Counted from the stretch's first letter, positions 43,459-51,966 are shown. The stretch is DNA of 64,000 nucleotides from JAWXCE01 sp034440495 (GCA_034440495.1 JAWXCE010000062.1:1-64000); one strand, 5' to 3'. The notes: generated by a model from the sequence alone, not told the origin. Program-made: numbers and translations.

Positions 43459-44687
43459 CGGTCGATCTCGCCGAACACGATATCCAGGCTGCCAAGCACG
43501 GCGCTAACATCGGCGAGCATGTGGCCCTTGCACAGGAAGTCCATCGCGGCGAGGTGCGGGAATCCGGGCGCGCGAATTTTGCAGCGGTAAGGCTTGTTGG
43601 AGCCATCGGCGATGAGATAAACGCCGAACTCACCTTTAGGCGCCTCCACGCAGGAGTAAACCTCGCCTTTAGGCACGCGGAAGCCTTCGGTGTAAAGTTT
43701 GAAGTGATGGATGATTGCCTCCATCGAACGCTTCATGTCGTCCCGCCGCGGCGGCGCGATCTTATTGTCTGTAGTCATCACCGAGCCGCCGCCCTTAGGC
43801 CCAATAAGCCGGTCGAGGCATTGCTCCATAATGCTTACCGACTGACGCATCTCTTCCATGCGAATGAGGTAGCGGTCATAGCAATCGCCGTTTTTCCCTA
43901 TAGGCACGTCGAACTCCATCTCGGCGTAGCATTCATAGGGCTGGCTCTTGCGCAAGTCCCACGCCGCGCCCGAGCCGCGCAGCATTACGCCGGTGAAGCC
44001 GTAGGCAAGCGCATCCTCAAGGCTCACAATGGCGATGTCCACGTTGCGTTGTTTAAAGATGCGGTTCGGCGTAAGGAGAGCGTCAATGTCCGCCAGGACT
44101 TTTCGGAATGGGTTGCACCAGGCATAAATGTCCTCCAGCAGCGCAGGCGGCAAATCCTGATGCACGCCGCCGGGACGGAAATAATTGGCGTGCAGACGCG
44201 CGCCGGAAGCGCGCTCGTAAAAGCCCATCAGCTTCTCGCGTTCTTCGAACCCCCACAGCGGCGGCGTCAGGGCGCCTACGTCAAGCGCCTGCGTTGTGAC
44301 GTTGAGCAAGTGACTAAGGATACGGCCGATCTCGCAATACAGGACGCGGATGAGCTGACCGCGATACGGCACTTCCAGGCCGAGCAGCTTTTCGATTGCG
44401 AGGCAGAAAGCGTGCTCCTGATTCATCGGCGCGACGTAATCAAGCCGATCAAAATACGGAATCGCTTGGAGGTAAGTCTTGTGCTCGATTAGCTTCTCAG
44501 TGCCGCGATGTAAAAGCCCGATATGCGGATCGACACGCTCGACCACCTCGCCATCCAGTTCTAGCACAAGACGTAGCACGCCGTGCGCCGCCGGATGCTG
44601 CGGCCCGAAGTTGATAGTAAAGTTGCGCAGCTCCGCCTCTGGGGTTTTTGATGCGCTAGTCTTTGTAACTGCTCCGCCATCGGCCAT
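43455..44687 (-). CDS. nuoD: NADH-quinone oxidoreductase subunit D
   Basis: NuoD, the 49-kDa subunit, forms the quinone site with NuoB. It has 410 residues, with NFGPQHPAAHGVLRLVLE, HIGLLHRGTEKLIE and FYERASGARLHANYFRPGG near the core and the C-terminal APGFPHLAAMDFLCKGHMLA. It is intact. A methyltransferase gene and an acidic small gene separate it from nuoC, which precedes it directly in most relatives. Confidence 0.97.
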   Translation of the reverse strand: MADGGAVTKTSASKTPEAELRNFTINFGPQHPAAHGVLRLVLELDGEVVERVDPHIGLLHRGTEKLIEHKTYLQAIPYFDRLDYVAPMNQEHAFCLAIEKLLGLEVPYRGQLIRVLYCEIGRILSHLLNVTTQALDVGALTPPLWGFEEREKLMGFYERASGARLHANYFRPGGVHQDLPPALLEDIYAWCNPFRKVLADIDALLTPNRIFKQRNVDIAIVSLEDALAYGFTGVMLRGSGAAWDLRKSQPYECYAEMEFDVPIGKNGDCYDRYLIRMEEMRQSVSIMEQCLDRLIGPKGGGSVMTTDNKIAPPRRDDMKRSMEAIIHHFKLYTEGFRVPKGEVYSCVEAPKGEFGVYLIADGSNKPYRCKIRAPGFPHLAAMDFLCKGHMLADVSAVLGSLDIVFGEIDR

Positions 44688-44701
44688 TATCTATCGTCTA
44701 C

Positions 44702-45358
44702 CTATGCAATCCATGTTGGAGCGATGCGTGTCTTAAAAAGTTTAACAGTTAAAAATTCTGCCAAAGACGAATTCTGGTATGCAATCTGCGTTACCGCCCT
44801 TCTAGTATTTGGTTCAGAACCACCAATGCCAAGCACCCCTGTGAAAACGACACGGCGCCGCATAACCGTGGCAACCGTTAGATCCTGAATGTAAGTTGAG
44901 AATATAGCAATGCCATCCTCAAGGTTGCAAATTCGGCGCACGCGGCGCTCTTGACCAGCCGGTTCGAACTTCTCTTTGGGAGAACGCCAAAAATCGTAGC
45001 TAAAAATGATAAATTTATCCTCACAGTCTTTTGCCAGGCGACCGAGAAACTGCTCAAGGTTGAGGATGTGTTCAAACAAACCGAGCGCCATCACTACGTT
45101 AAAATCCTCGGTTGGCAAGGTAAAATCAGATGTTTCAAAATCAGCTAAGTGTGTCCCCGGCAACGCTGCAACGCCGTCAACAGCAAGATATTTCGTGTTG
45201 GCTGGTAAAAACTTTCTTAACTGCTGTGCACCGGCGCCGAGATCGCAAACTAAATCTCCCGGCCGTACAAACAATGACGCAAGTTCGGACCTGTCTGAAA
45301 AACTTTTTCGCGGCGGCTTGGATGGAAGATTATGCCGGACGGCATTTGTCTTTCTCAT
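44702..45358 (-). CDS. SAM-dependent methyltransferase-like protein inside the nuo cluster
   Basis: A 218-residue protein with a class I methyltransferase core. Motif I is VCDLGAGAQQLRKFL, the acidic end of strand 2 is YLAVDGVAA and motif IV is FNVVMALGLFEHILNL. These suggest a SAM-binding Rossmann fold; the substrate is unknown. Some lines are only about 40-48% GC, lower than nuoD and nuoC. It ends 14 bases before nuoD on the same strand. Confidence 0.75.
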   Translation of the reverse strand: MRKTNAVRHNLPSKPPRKSFSDRSELASLFVRPGDLVCDLGAGAQQLRKFLPANTKYLAVDGVAALPGTHLADFETSDFTLPTEDFNVVMALGLFEHILNLEQFLGRLAKDCEDKFIIFSYDFWRSPKEKFEPAGQERRVRRICNLEDGIAIFSTYIQDLTVATVMRRRVVFTGVLGIGGSEPNTRRAVTQIAYQNSSLAEFLTVKLFKTRIAPTWIA

Positions 45359-45527
45359 AACAGCTCCGTGGTTGATAAACTTTTTATTGCTTCTTGTAGG
45401 ATATTGGATTTCTCAAAATATAACGCTAGCTTACCAGTTAGTGTGTGGATATAGCGCTAACTCTCAGTGCGGGTTTAGTTGTGCGTATGACGAGGGTAAA
45501 TAACCAGACCCGATTGGAACGCATGCT

Positions 45528-45815
45528 TCATGCGTCTTCGTCGTCATTATCTTCGCCCCAGCGCTCGCGTTCCTCGGGGCTAAGATAGAACGCCTCGATA
45601 TCCTCTGCCGTGATTGGGTTGCCTGTGGCGGTCTGCATCATCGCCGCAATATCGGCGTTGGATTTGCCCTGGCCCTGGAGCATCTCGATCTCTTCGCTGG
45701 CCATGCCGACGACTTCGGCCAGATTAAACAGCTCTTCCTCGGCACCCGTTGCATCGCGGAGCGCTTTCTGGGCGGCCAGCGACTGAGCCAGCGTGAATGT
45801 GGTTTCCTCGGCCAT
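45528..45815 (-). CDS. acidic small protein between nuoC and the methyltransferase gene
   Basis: A 95-residue protein starting at ATG 45815, 14 bases after the nuoC stop. It is mostly helical and acidic, ending in EERERWGEDNDDEDA. It has no cysteines, signal peptide or membrane segment. No family is recognised. Its place suggests coexpression with complex I. Confidence 0.6.
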   Translation of the reverse strand: MAEETTFTLAQSLAAQKALRDATGAEEELFNLAEVVGMASEEIEMLQGQGKSNADIAAMMQTATGNPITAEDIEAFYLSPEERERWGEDNDDEDA

Positions 45816-45829
45816 GGTGTTTCCTCGTG

Positions 45830-46435
45830 TTATGGTTTCGCGGCTTTCTCGTCGCCCGGCAGATTATAGTCGGCGCCCTCCCAGGGGCTTAGGAAGTCAA
45901 AGCTGCGGAACTCCTGTTGCAGCTTTACTGGCTCGTAAACAACGCGCTTTTCCTCTTCGCTATACCGCACTTCGACGAAGCCGGTGAGCGGAAAATCTTT
46001 GCGAAGCGGGTGGCCGCGAAATCCATAGTCGGTGAGAATGCGGCGCAAATCCGGGTGGCCGCTGAATAGAACCCCGTAGAGGTCGAACGCTTCCCGCTCA
46101 TACCAGTTTGCGGCGGGGTAAAGACCGATAATCGATTGCACCGGCGTGCGCTCATCAGTGCTGATCTTAACGCGGATGCGATGGTTCAGGTGCGGGCTGA
46201 GAAAGTGATACACGACATCGAAACGCTCTGCGCGCTCTGGATAATCGACGCCGCAAATGTCGATAAGCTGGCTGAACCGGCAGCGCGGGTCCGCCTTGAG
46301 AAACGCGATGAGATCATACAGAGCGTCTCGGCGAGCGTTGAGCGTCAGTTCACCCAGGCCCAGGCTGAAATCTGTCACCGCATCTTTGTTCGCGGCGGCG
46401 ATATGCTCGCCAAGTATCTTCAGATCAATCGTCAT
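45830..46435 (-). CDS. nuoC: NADH-quinone oxidoreductase subunit C
   Basis: NuoC, the 30-kDa subunit, joins the hydrophilic arm to NuoD. It has 201 residues from ATG 46435; an in-frame start at 46510 would overlap the cupin gene. Conserved segments are CGVDYPERAERFDVVYHFLS, the ERE(A)FD motif in NWYEREAFDLYGV, and YGFRGHPLRKDFPLTGFVEV. It follows the cupin gene by 7 bases. Confidence 0.96.
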   Translation of the reverse strand: MTIDLKILGEHIAAANKDAVTDFSLGLGELTLNARRDALYDLIAFLKADPRCRFSQLIDICGVDYPERAERFDVVYHFLSPHLNHRIRVKISTDERTPVQSIIGLYPAANWYEREAFDLYGVLFSGHPDLRRILTDYGFRGHPLRKDFPLTGFVEVRYSEEEKRVVYEPVKLQQEFRSFDFLSPWEGADYNLPGDEKAAKP

Positions 46436-46442
46436 TTCATCC

Positions 46443-46766
46443 TCAGTCGACGACAAAAAGTTTAGCGCCCGTCGTGGTTTTCGAGCGATGTGGCTCGGCC
46501 CCGTCCGCAACCTGATAGCTCATGCCGGGCTTCAGCACGAATATGCGCCCGTCTTCGAGCGTCGTTTCCAGTTCGCCCTCTAGGCAGAGCAGAATGTGCC
46601 CTTTGCTGCACCAATGGTCTGATTCATAACCTTCCGAATATTCAACCATTCGAACGGAAATGCCGCCAAACTCCCGCGTCCGCCACGTCGCAACGCCGAA
46701 GTCGCCCTTATGCGTGGATGGCTCGACCGCAGACCAGTCGGTTATATCGAAAGGGATTGCTGACAT
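46443..46766 (-). CDS. DHCW-motif cupin
   Basis: A 107-residue single-domain cupin from ATG 46766, where the family's usual start (MSAIPFDITDWSAVEP) lies; ATGs a little upstream are possible. The naming motif is SDHWCSKGHILLCLEGELET, with metal-binding His residues, and PGMSYQVADGAEPHRS is the second cupin motif. The family's function is unknown. It lies between nuoB and nuoC, which normally adjoin. Confidence 0.85.
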   Translation of the reverse strand: MSAIPFDITDWSAVEPSTHKGDFGVATWRTREFGGISVRMVEYSEGYESDHWCSKGHILLCLEGELETTLEDGRIFVLKPGMSYQVADGAEPHRSKTTTGAKLFVVD

Positions 46767-46805
46767 TCTCATAAATGGCGCCTGCATTCCGTTCCGAACC
46801 ACATA

Positions 46806-47009
46806 TCAATCACCGCCGCCATCTCCACCATGGCCGTTCCCGCCATCGGGAGTATCATGGCGACCGCTTCCGCCGAATGACTACCAAGATGTGGTGCCAT
46901 CCACGTTGCGAGCACGTGAAGCGCCTTTTCTCCCCGCGCTCATTTTAGCCAGAATAAAGATGAACACGGCTGTCAGCCCCACTAAGCCCAGAATACTCCA
47001 AATAGTCAT
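46806..47009 (-). CDS. small membrane protein with an in-frame TAG
   Basis: From ATG 47009, with a good ribosome-binding site (GGGAGA, 6 bases upstream), 42 codons encode MTIWSILGLVGLTAVFIFIL and a basic stretch, ending at TAG 46881-46883. The frame continues open for 24 more codons rich in Gly, Asp and His (SFGGSGRHDTPDGGNGHGGD) to TGA 46806. That ending is typical of small bacterial membrane proteins, so the TAG may be a recent mutation, an error or a read-through site. It lies 18 bases after nuoB. Confidence 0.5.
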
Positions 47010-47027
47010 CGACTATCTCCCGGCAGG

Positions 47028-47603
47028 CTAGCGCTCTATGGTGCCGGTGCGGCGGATTTTCTTTTGCAGCAGCAGCACGCCGTAAAGCAACGCCTCGGCG
47101 CTAGGCGGGCAACCGGGCACGTAGATATCCACGGGGATAATCCGGTCGCAGCCACGCACCACGGAGTAGCTATAGTGGTAATAGCCGCCACCGTTGGCGC
47201 AACTGCCCATGGAGATGACGTAGCGCGGTTCTGGCATCTGGTCGTAGACCTTGCGGATGGCAGGCGCCATCTTGTTGCACAGCGTGCCTGCGACAATGAT
47301 CACGTCCGACTGGCGAGGCGAGGCGCGCGGCGCAAAACCAAACCGCTCCAGATCGTAACGCGGCATGGAGGCGTGCATCATCTCCACCGCGCAGCACGCG
47401 AGGCCGAACGTCATCCACATGAGGGAGCCGGTGCGCGCCCAGTTGATGATGTCATCGGTCGAGGTGACGAGGAAGCCTTTATCGGCCAGTTCGTTGTTGA
47501 TGTCGGTGAAAAACGGATCGGGCTTTTTGGCCGGAGCGGCAGTACCTGCCCTGCCGGGCGTGTCCGACAGCGGCTGATCGTAAGGCGGCAAAATTAATCC
47601 CAT
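47028..47603 (-). CDS. nuoB: NADH-quinone oxidoreductase subunit B
   Basis: NuoB (PSST) holds the last cluster, N2, beside the quinone site. It has 191 residues. All four ligands are visible: the paired Cys in LACCAVEMMHA, then GTLCNK, SMGSCANGGG and VPGCPP. The start overlaps the nuoA end by 10 bases. Confidence 0.97.
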   Translation of the reverse strand: MGLILPPYDQPLSDTPGRAGTAAPAKKPDPFFTDINNELADKGFLVTSTDDIINWARTGSLMWMTFGLACCAVEMMHASMPRYDLERFGFAPRASPRQSDVIIVAGTLCNKMAPAIRKVYDQMPEPRYVISMGSCANGGGYYHYSYSVVRGCDRIIPVDIYVPGCPPSAEALLYGVLLLQKKIRRTGTIER

Positions 47604-47944
47604 TCAAGCGCGCCTTTCTTCCATTCATATATGAAACCTACGGTTAGCACGCCGAGGAAGATCATCATCGCCCAGAAGCCCGCCAGCCCCGCCTCCTTGA
47701 ACGACACTGCCCAGGGGAACAGGAACGCCACCTCAAGGTCGAAAATAATGAACAGAATGGACACTAGGTAGAAGCGCACGTCAAATTTCATGCGTGCGTC
47801 GTCGAAAGCGGGGAAGCCGCACTCATACGCCGACACCTTTTCCGGGTCGGGGTTGTTTGGCGCGATGATGAACGGCGCAACCGTCAGCGCCAATCCAATG
47901 ACCAGTGCAACGGCAAAGAAAATCACAAGCGGCAGGTAGTCCAT
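47594..47944 (-). CDS. nuoA: NADH-quinone oxidoreductase subunit A
   Basis: NuoA is a small subunit of the membrane arm of complex I. ATG 47944 gives 116 residues, the family length; the open frame continues to 48073 but without conserved sequence. Three membrane segments are seen (about 5-28, 60-82 and 88-108). The conserved loop SAYECGFPAFDDARMKFDVR contains the quinone-site Cys. It is the first nuo gene, divergent from the DUF1236 gene. Confidence 0.95.
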   Translation of the reverse strand: MDYLPLVIFFAVALVIGLALTVAPFIIAPNNPDPEKVSAYECGFPAFDDARMKFDVRFYLVSILFIIFDLEVAFLFPWAVSFKEAGLAGFWAMMIFLGVLTVGFIYEWKKGALEWD

Positions 47945-48126
47945 CAGAAGCTGATTCAAGAGCGCTTTCCTTGCATGAGTAAGATTGTGCCGGTGCGAGC
48001 TAAACGGACTTAACCTTAAAATTCCTGGGTTCGCAACCTTAGACGGGCACGTCACCCCTATGCCGGAACTCATAAGCCTGTCTGAACGTCTAACAGCATT
48101 AGCAACAATAACATGGAGGAAATGAA

Positions 48127-48861
48127 ATGGTTAATCGGCTTTTAACTCTTACCGCAGCTAGTGCGCTGCTCGTTGCGGCTGGACTAAGTGTCAATGCTCA
48201 AGGCGGCGGGGGACAGGGCGGCGGCGCAAATACGCCGAATGCAGCTCCTGGTGCGGGCCAAAATAGCACTGGAGCAGCGCAGCCAGACGCTCAGACCAAT
48301 CCCGGTGAACAGGGCGGCCGCAAAGGCACAAACGACGAAAAGGGCGCAAAGTCTAAACCGGACGATAAAAACGCCGACGCTAATACGCAGCCTGGCAACA
48401 AGGCTCCCGGCAAAAAAGCCGATGGCGACGATAAAGCTGGCGAAAGCAGCCAGCCAAAAGACCGCGCGGCCGATAGCAAGCCTATGGACGACAAACGCCA
48501 AAACACAGGCGACAATGCCAACCGTGATAACCAGAACAACCGTGACAATCAACGCGATAACGCCAACTCTAACGACAAAAATCGCGACAAGGACGTGACG
48601 AAAACCAAAGTCACGATCAACAACGACCAGCGCACCCGCATCAAAACAGTCATACGAGGCGACAACAAAGCGCGCGCGACTGTCGACTTTAATGTGACCG
48701 TCGGTCAAAGAGTGCCAAAAACGGTAACTTACTATGCCTTGCCGCTAACCATTATCGAGATCGTGCCGCAGTATAGCGCGTATCAGTATGTGCTTGTTGG
48801 AGACAACATTGTCATCATCGAGCCTGACACCGGTCTTATAGTGGATGTGATTCCGGCGTAA
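48127..48861 (+). CDS. secreted DUF1236 protein with a low-complexity middle
   Basis: A 244-residue protein with a signal peptide (MVNRLLTLTAASALLVAAGL, cut after NAQ or nearby). Residues of about 30-160 are low complexity, rich in Gly, Asn, Asp, Lys and Gln (GKKADGDDKAGESSQPKDRA). The last 55 residues (KTVTYYALPLTIIEIVPQYS, then VLVGDNIVIIEPDTGLIVD) are the DUF1236 domain, common in Hyphomicrobiales envelope proteins. The role is unknown. A strong terminator follows. Confidence 0.85.
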   Translation: MVNRLLTLTAASALLVAAGLSVNAQGGGGQGGGANTPNAAPGAGQNSTGAAQPDAQTNPGEQGGRKGTNDEKGAKSKPDDKNADANTQPGNKAPGKKADGDDKAGESSQPKDRAADSKPMDDKRQNTGDNANRDNQNNRDNQRDNANSNDKNRDKDVTKTKVTINNDQRTRIKTVIRGDNKARATVDFNVTVGQRVPKTVTYYALPLTIIEIVPQYSAYQYVLVGDNIVIIEPDTGLIVDVIPA

Positions 48862-48881
48862 ATATACCGCATGGATCAGTG

Positions 48882-48907
48882 AAGCCGCGCAGCCGCGCGG
48901 CTTTTTT
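48882..48907 (+). terminator. rho-independent terminator of the DUF1236 gene
   Basis: A perfect 9-bp stem with arms AAGCCGCGC (48882-48890) and GCGCGGCTT (48895-48903), loop AGCC, ends in a run of six T (48902-48907). Confidence 0.85.
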
Positions 48908-48998
48908 GCGTCTGCAACCGTCAGCTTACCCAGCCCATGCATGAAACTTTGAGAAAAACCCACGCTTTGACTCAAAATACAACTAAAAGGAAACATGC

Positions 48999-49580
48999 AT
49001 GCGTAACTCAATTATAAAGACTGCTGCTCTAGCGACAGCCTTAAGCTTCGCCGCATTGCCTTTATGGGCACAGGGCGGAGGCGGCGGCGGCGGTTCAGGC
49101 GGTGGCGGATCTTCGGGCAGTGGAAGTGGTTCTTCCAGTGGCGGAGCCGGATCTTCCAACAGTGGAGCCGGGTCTAACAGCGGAGCTTCATCATCAGAAG
49201 GCGGAGCCAATAGCGGCGCGCCAGCTGGGCAATAAGGTGGGGGGCAGACAACTCCGGGCGGTGCCGGAAACCAAAGCGGGACTAACAACTCTGCTGGATC
49301 GGGCTCTAGTGGCCGCGATAAGAGCGGCGGGTTGCTAAGCAGCGTAGATGGGCAAAACAGACCAAGTGTTAAAGGCTCTGGCGTAACGGCCAGCGACAAA
49401 CAAGCCCGCGATAGTCAAGGCGATAAAGCTGACCAACAAACGAAAGGCTCTGACGCGGACCGAAACAGCATCCGGGACGCTGGAGACAATAAAAGCGATC
49501 GCAACGGAAATCGCGCTGATGGGCGTAACCCCGCACTCCTTAGCGCGGTCTTTTATTGCGGTAACATATTGGTTTTGTAA
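48999..49580 (+). pseudogene. glycine-rich secreted protein gene with an in-frame TAA
   Basis: ATG 48999 opens a signal peptide (MRNSIIKTAALATALSFAAL, cut after WAQ) and a Gly/Ser repeat region. TAA at 49233-49235 ends it at 78 residues. The same frame stays open for 114 further codons with matching composition (GGGQTTPGGAGNQSG, then charged Asp/Lys/Asn repeats), to a stop at 49578-49580. This points to one nonsense change, an error or read-through. The general plan resembles the DUF1236 protein just upstream, without the DUF1236 domain. A weak hairpin with T-rich tail lies around 49530-49555. Confidence 0.6.
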
Positions 49581-49634
49581 AACCGTTTTCCGAATCTCAC
49601 TTGTCAGAAAGATTATTAAATATGGAATCAGAGC

Positions 49635-49711
49635 TGGCGCGAGTGACGGGACTTGAACCCGCGACCTCCGGCGTGACAGGCCGGCACTCTAACCGACTGA
49701 GCTACACCCGC
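49635..49711 (-). tRNA. tRNA-Asp (GUC)
   Basis: A 77-base tRNA with encoded CCA. The acceptor arms are GCGGGTG and CACTCGC with discriminator G. The anticodon loop is CTGTCAC, so the anticodon is GUC. The T-loop is TTCAAGT. Confidence 0.96.
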
Positions 49712-49771
49712 GCAAAATGTAGGCTTTAAGTCATAGCGTCCACTTCGACATTTGCCAAGGACAAAAACCGA

Positions 49772-49846
49772 TGGTGGGCGATGAGAGGGTCGAACTCCCG
49801 ACATCCTCGGTGTAAACGAGGCGCTCTACCACTGAGCTAATCGCCC
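49772..49846 (-). tRNA. tRNA-Val (UAC)
   Basis: A 75-base tRNA with encoded CCA. The acceptor arms are GGGCGAT and ATCGCCC with discriminator A. The anticodon loop is TTTACAC, so the anticodon is UAC. It is transcribed ahead of tRNA-Asp, 60 bases away, and may share its transcript. Confidence 0.96.
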
Positions 49847-49888
49847 GGAAATCGCACCATAGCCTTACGCACGACCTGTTACAATACA

Positions 49889-49920
49889 GAAAGAAAAGCC
49901 GGGGGATATCCGCCCGGCTT
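49889..49920 (-). terminator. terminator of the outer-membrane protein gene
   Basis: Arms AAGCCGGG (49896-49903) and CCCGGCTT (49913-49920) form an 8-bp stem. On the minus strand a T-rich tract follows (complement of GAAAGAAAA-type sequence at 49889-49895). Confidence 0.75.
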
Positions 49921-49957
49921 AAGGTTTTTAAAGAGGAGGGTTTGGTTTAAGCTTACT

Positions 49958-50779
49958 TCAAGGCTCCAGCACGGCGTGACGATCATCTAATTTGTAGCTC
50001 GCCCCAATCCTGATGGTGTCGAACTCCAGGTCTGTGTGATGGGAAACCTTTAGGTCAACGCCGCCTAAACCAAATGTTTTGGATGCATCGTTGTCGCCAA
50101 GATCAATATGCGCATATTCAATGCGAATGATGAAATTTTTCGACATGGCATGCTCTATGCCTACGCCCGCAGTCCAGCCAACAGCTGTGTCACTTTCTTC
50201 TACGAGCGGGAGCTTGAACCCTAAAGCTTCAAGGCTGAGATCATTGTTGACTTCGCCGTAAGCAAGACCGCCAACGACGTAGAACAATGTCTTATCCACG
50301 GCGTAGCCCAGTCTTGCGACAACAGTGCCATAATAATCCAGGTCGCTTTCACACTTGAAAAGTGCGAGGAAACCGCATGATGTCGAGCTATCGAATTCAG
50401 CGCCTGAAATCGTTGCTTCTAAACCGTAGACCATATGACCGCGCTGAAGATTATAGCCGATGTGAAGACCATAAACGCCACCATTTAGATCGGAGTCTTC
50501 GCTAACCAGCGGTATGGACAAACCGTTTCCACCATCTCTGCGAGCTAGCACTTCTACCTCTTCTAGCTTGCCGCCCTTAGAGATTTCCAAATCGGAGTTA
50601 TTTTCAGTTGTCCCTGAGCCGAAGCCGACCGATCCACCGATATAAAAGCCTGTCCAGGAAAAAGAAGCGGCTGGCACCGCGTCTTTATAAGATGCATTAC
50701 TATACATACCGTCGGCTTGAGCAATAGAAACCCCGCCGACAAAAGCCGCAAGAGCGGCTGCCGTTCTTAAAATGCGCAT
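49958..50779 (-). CDS. Omp31-like outer-membrane beta-barrel protein
   Basis: A 273-residue protein from ATG 50779, with a signal peptide (MRILRTAAALAAFVGGVSIA, cut after QA). The mature start reads SWTGFYIGGSVGFGSGT, the usual opening of Omp31/Omp25-type 8-stranded barrels. Alternating aromatic strands follow (GLHIGYNLQ, VYGLEATI, VVARLGYAVDKTLFYVVGGL, NFIIRIEYAHIDLG). The C-terminal segment IRIGASYKLDD is the last strand. Its two loop cysteines (SCGFLALFKC) could pair. Upstream, 50780-51039 is noncoding and AT-rich, likely its promoter region. Confidence 0.88.
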   Translation of the reverse strand: MRILRTAAALAAFVGGVSIAQADGMYSNASYKDAVPAASFSWTGFYIGGSVGFGSGTTENNSDLEISKGGKLEEVEVLARRDGGNGLSIPLVSEDSDLNGGVYGLHIGYNLQRGHMVYGLEATISGAEFDSSTSCGFLALFKCESDLDYYGTVVARLGYAVDKTLFYVVGGLAYGEVNNDLSLEALGFKLPLVEESDTAVGWTAGVGIEHAMSKNFIIRIEYAHIDLGDNDASKTFGLGGVDLKVSHHTDLEFDTIRIGASYKLDDRHAVLEP

Positions 50780-51039
50780 TGTAAAATCCCCCGTTTTACC
50801 CCAATACACAAGAGACGCAACGCAATACGGAAAAGTCTTTTTGGGTGCGGTTTAGCCCGCAAGTGGAGATTTAATGCGATTCGCATTTTCGGCTTATTTA
50901 AAACGCATTTTAACTAAATTTGACACAAATGTGATGTATTTTTGAGACATTTTATACTGTTTTTGGCTGTACGTTTGGTTGTCCCAACCTTGAGTGTGTG
51001 TAGGTAGGCTTCTTGCGAGATTATCAACCGCGTGCAATA

Positions 51040-51068
51040 AAAAAGCCGGGTGCAGATCCCGGCTTTTT
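51040..51068 (-). terminator. strong bidirectional-type terminator
   Basis: A perfect 11-bp stem with arms AAAAAGCCGGG (51040-51050) and CCCGGCTTTTT (51058-51068) and a 7-base loop. It lies 25 bases after the stop of the 51094-51717 gene. The A/T ends make it usable in both directions. Confidence 0.85.
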
Positions 51069-51093
51069 CCAGAAAAGAAGAGAAGACCAAAGA

Positions 51094-51717
51094 TTATTTT
51101 AGAGCTTCTTCATGACGGTTCATATGAAACGTCAGGCGGGCGCGTACTGTGAAGAAATCCACTTCGTCATCGCCGATAACGTTTTCATCCGCTTCGAGAG
51201 CATAGTACAAGCCTTCGAGACCGACACTGACGTTTTCACGCAGCTTCTTCTCAAAGCCCACGCCACCCACAAAGCCGTCAACTTCAGTAACGTCATCTTC
51301 GCCAAAGGCATAGCCAGCCGTTGCGTAGATCAGAGCGCTTTGATACGTGAAGCCCAAGCGAGCGCGGACGCTTGCGAGATAGTCGATGTCGTCAGCAAAA
51401 TTCACGTCTGCTTCGATACCATAAACGATATTGCCAGCCTGACGGTTGTAGCCGACATGCACGCCGCCGATGAAAATAGTGTCATCGCTGTCATCGCTGT
51501 CATCCCTGTCATCGCTGTCATCGCCGCCGTTATTATCGTCTTCGTCAAAGAAAGCAGCGCCAGCGTTGCCGCCGATGTAGAAGCCAGCCCATGTTGCAAC
51601 TGGTGCAAGAATTGGCTCGTCTTTGTAAGATCCGCGGCCCAGGTCTGCAGCGGACGCTACGGCGCCCATGCTCAACAGAGCTGCGAAAGCCGCAAGTGTA
51701 AGTTTCATAATGCGCAT
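51094..51717 (-). CDS. outer-membrane beta-barrel protein with an Asp/Ser repeat loop
   Basis: A 207-residue protein from ATG 51717 with a signal peptide (MRIMKLTLAAFAALLSMGAV, cut after ASA). The mature start WAGFYIGGNAGAAFF and strands such as GGVHVGYNRQAGNIVYGIEA, ASVRARLGFTY and FTVRARLTFHM show the same barrel family as the neighbour at 49958-50779. The first outer loop is an acidic repeat (GGDDSDDRDDSDDSDD), coded by a 9-bp tandem repeat. This loop could bind cations and could vary in length. Confidence 0.85.
   Translation of the reverse strand: MRIMKLTLAAFAALLSMGAVASAADLGRGSYKDEPILAPVATWAGFYIGGNAGAAFFDEDDNNGGDDSDDRDDSDDSDDTIFIGGVHVGYNRQAGNIVYGIEADVNFADDIDYLASVRARLGFTYQSALIYATAGYAFGEDDVTEVDGFVGGVGFEKKLRENVSVGLEGLYYALEADENVIGDDEVDFFTVRARLTFHMNRHEEALK
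51481..51525. repeat. 9-bp tandem repeat in an outer-membrane protein gene
   Basis: Five head-to-tail units of GTCATCGCT, two of them with one base changed. Read on the coding strand they give Ser-Asp-Asp units in the first surface loop. Unit gain or loss would keep the frame. Confidence 0.85.
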
Positions 51718-51966
51718 TAGAAAGTTCCTGTTTGATGAAATTCTGAGCAAGACGCCATCACTCTATCTACCCAGCGCCACACGCTGCGTAAATAACACCC
51801 ACCCTTACCTTCGAAGCAAGCGCAACAAGCGTATTTATGGATAAGGGTTGTACAGCGCGGCAAATTCATCACAATTTTTGACGAAAAAGCGATAAAACTA
51901 GCATGGATTACATCGCTTTAGTGGCGCAATCGCACAATGCGTCTCAAACAAGGCAAATCATAACAA

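Noticed and set aside
45372..45503. A plus-strand frame of 43 codons from TTG with a hydrophobic start and four Cys, like a small secreted peptide
   Set aside because: It has no ribosome-binding site and only a TTG start, and lies in an AT-rich gap where short open frames arise by chance. It is not annotated but could be tested.
48127..48861. The low-complexity middle of the DUF1236 protein as a repeat toxin or adhesin
   Set aside because: The composition is plain Gly/Asn/Asp/Lys disorder; no repeat unit or toxin motif is present.
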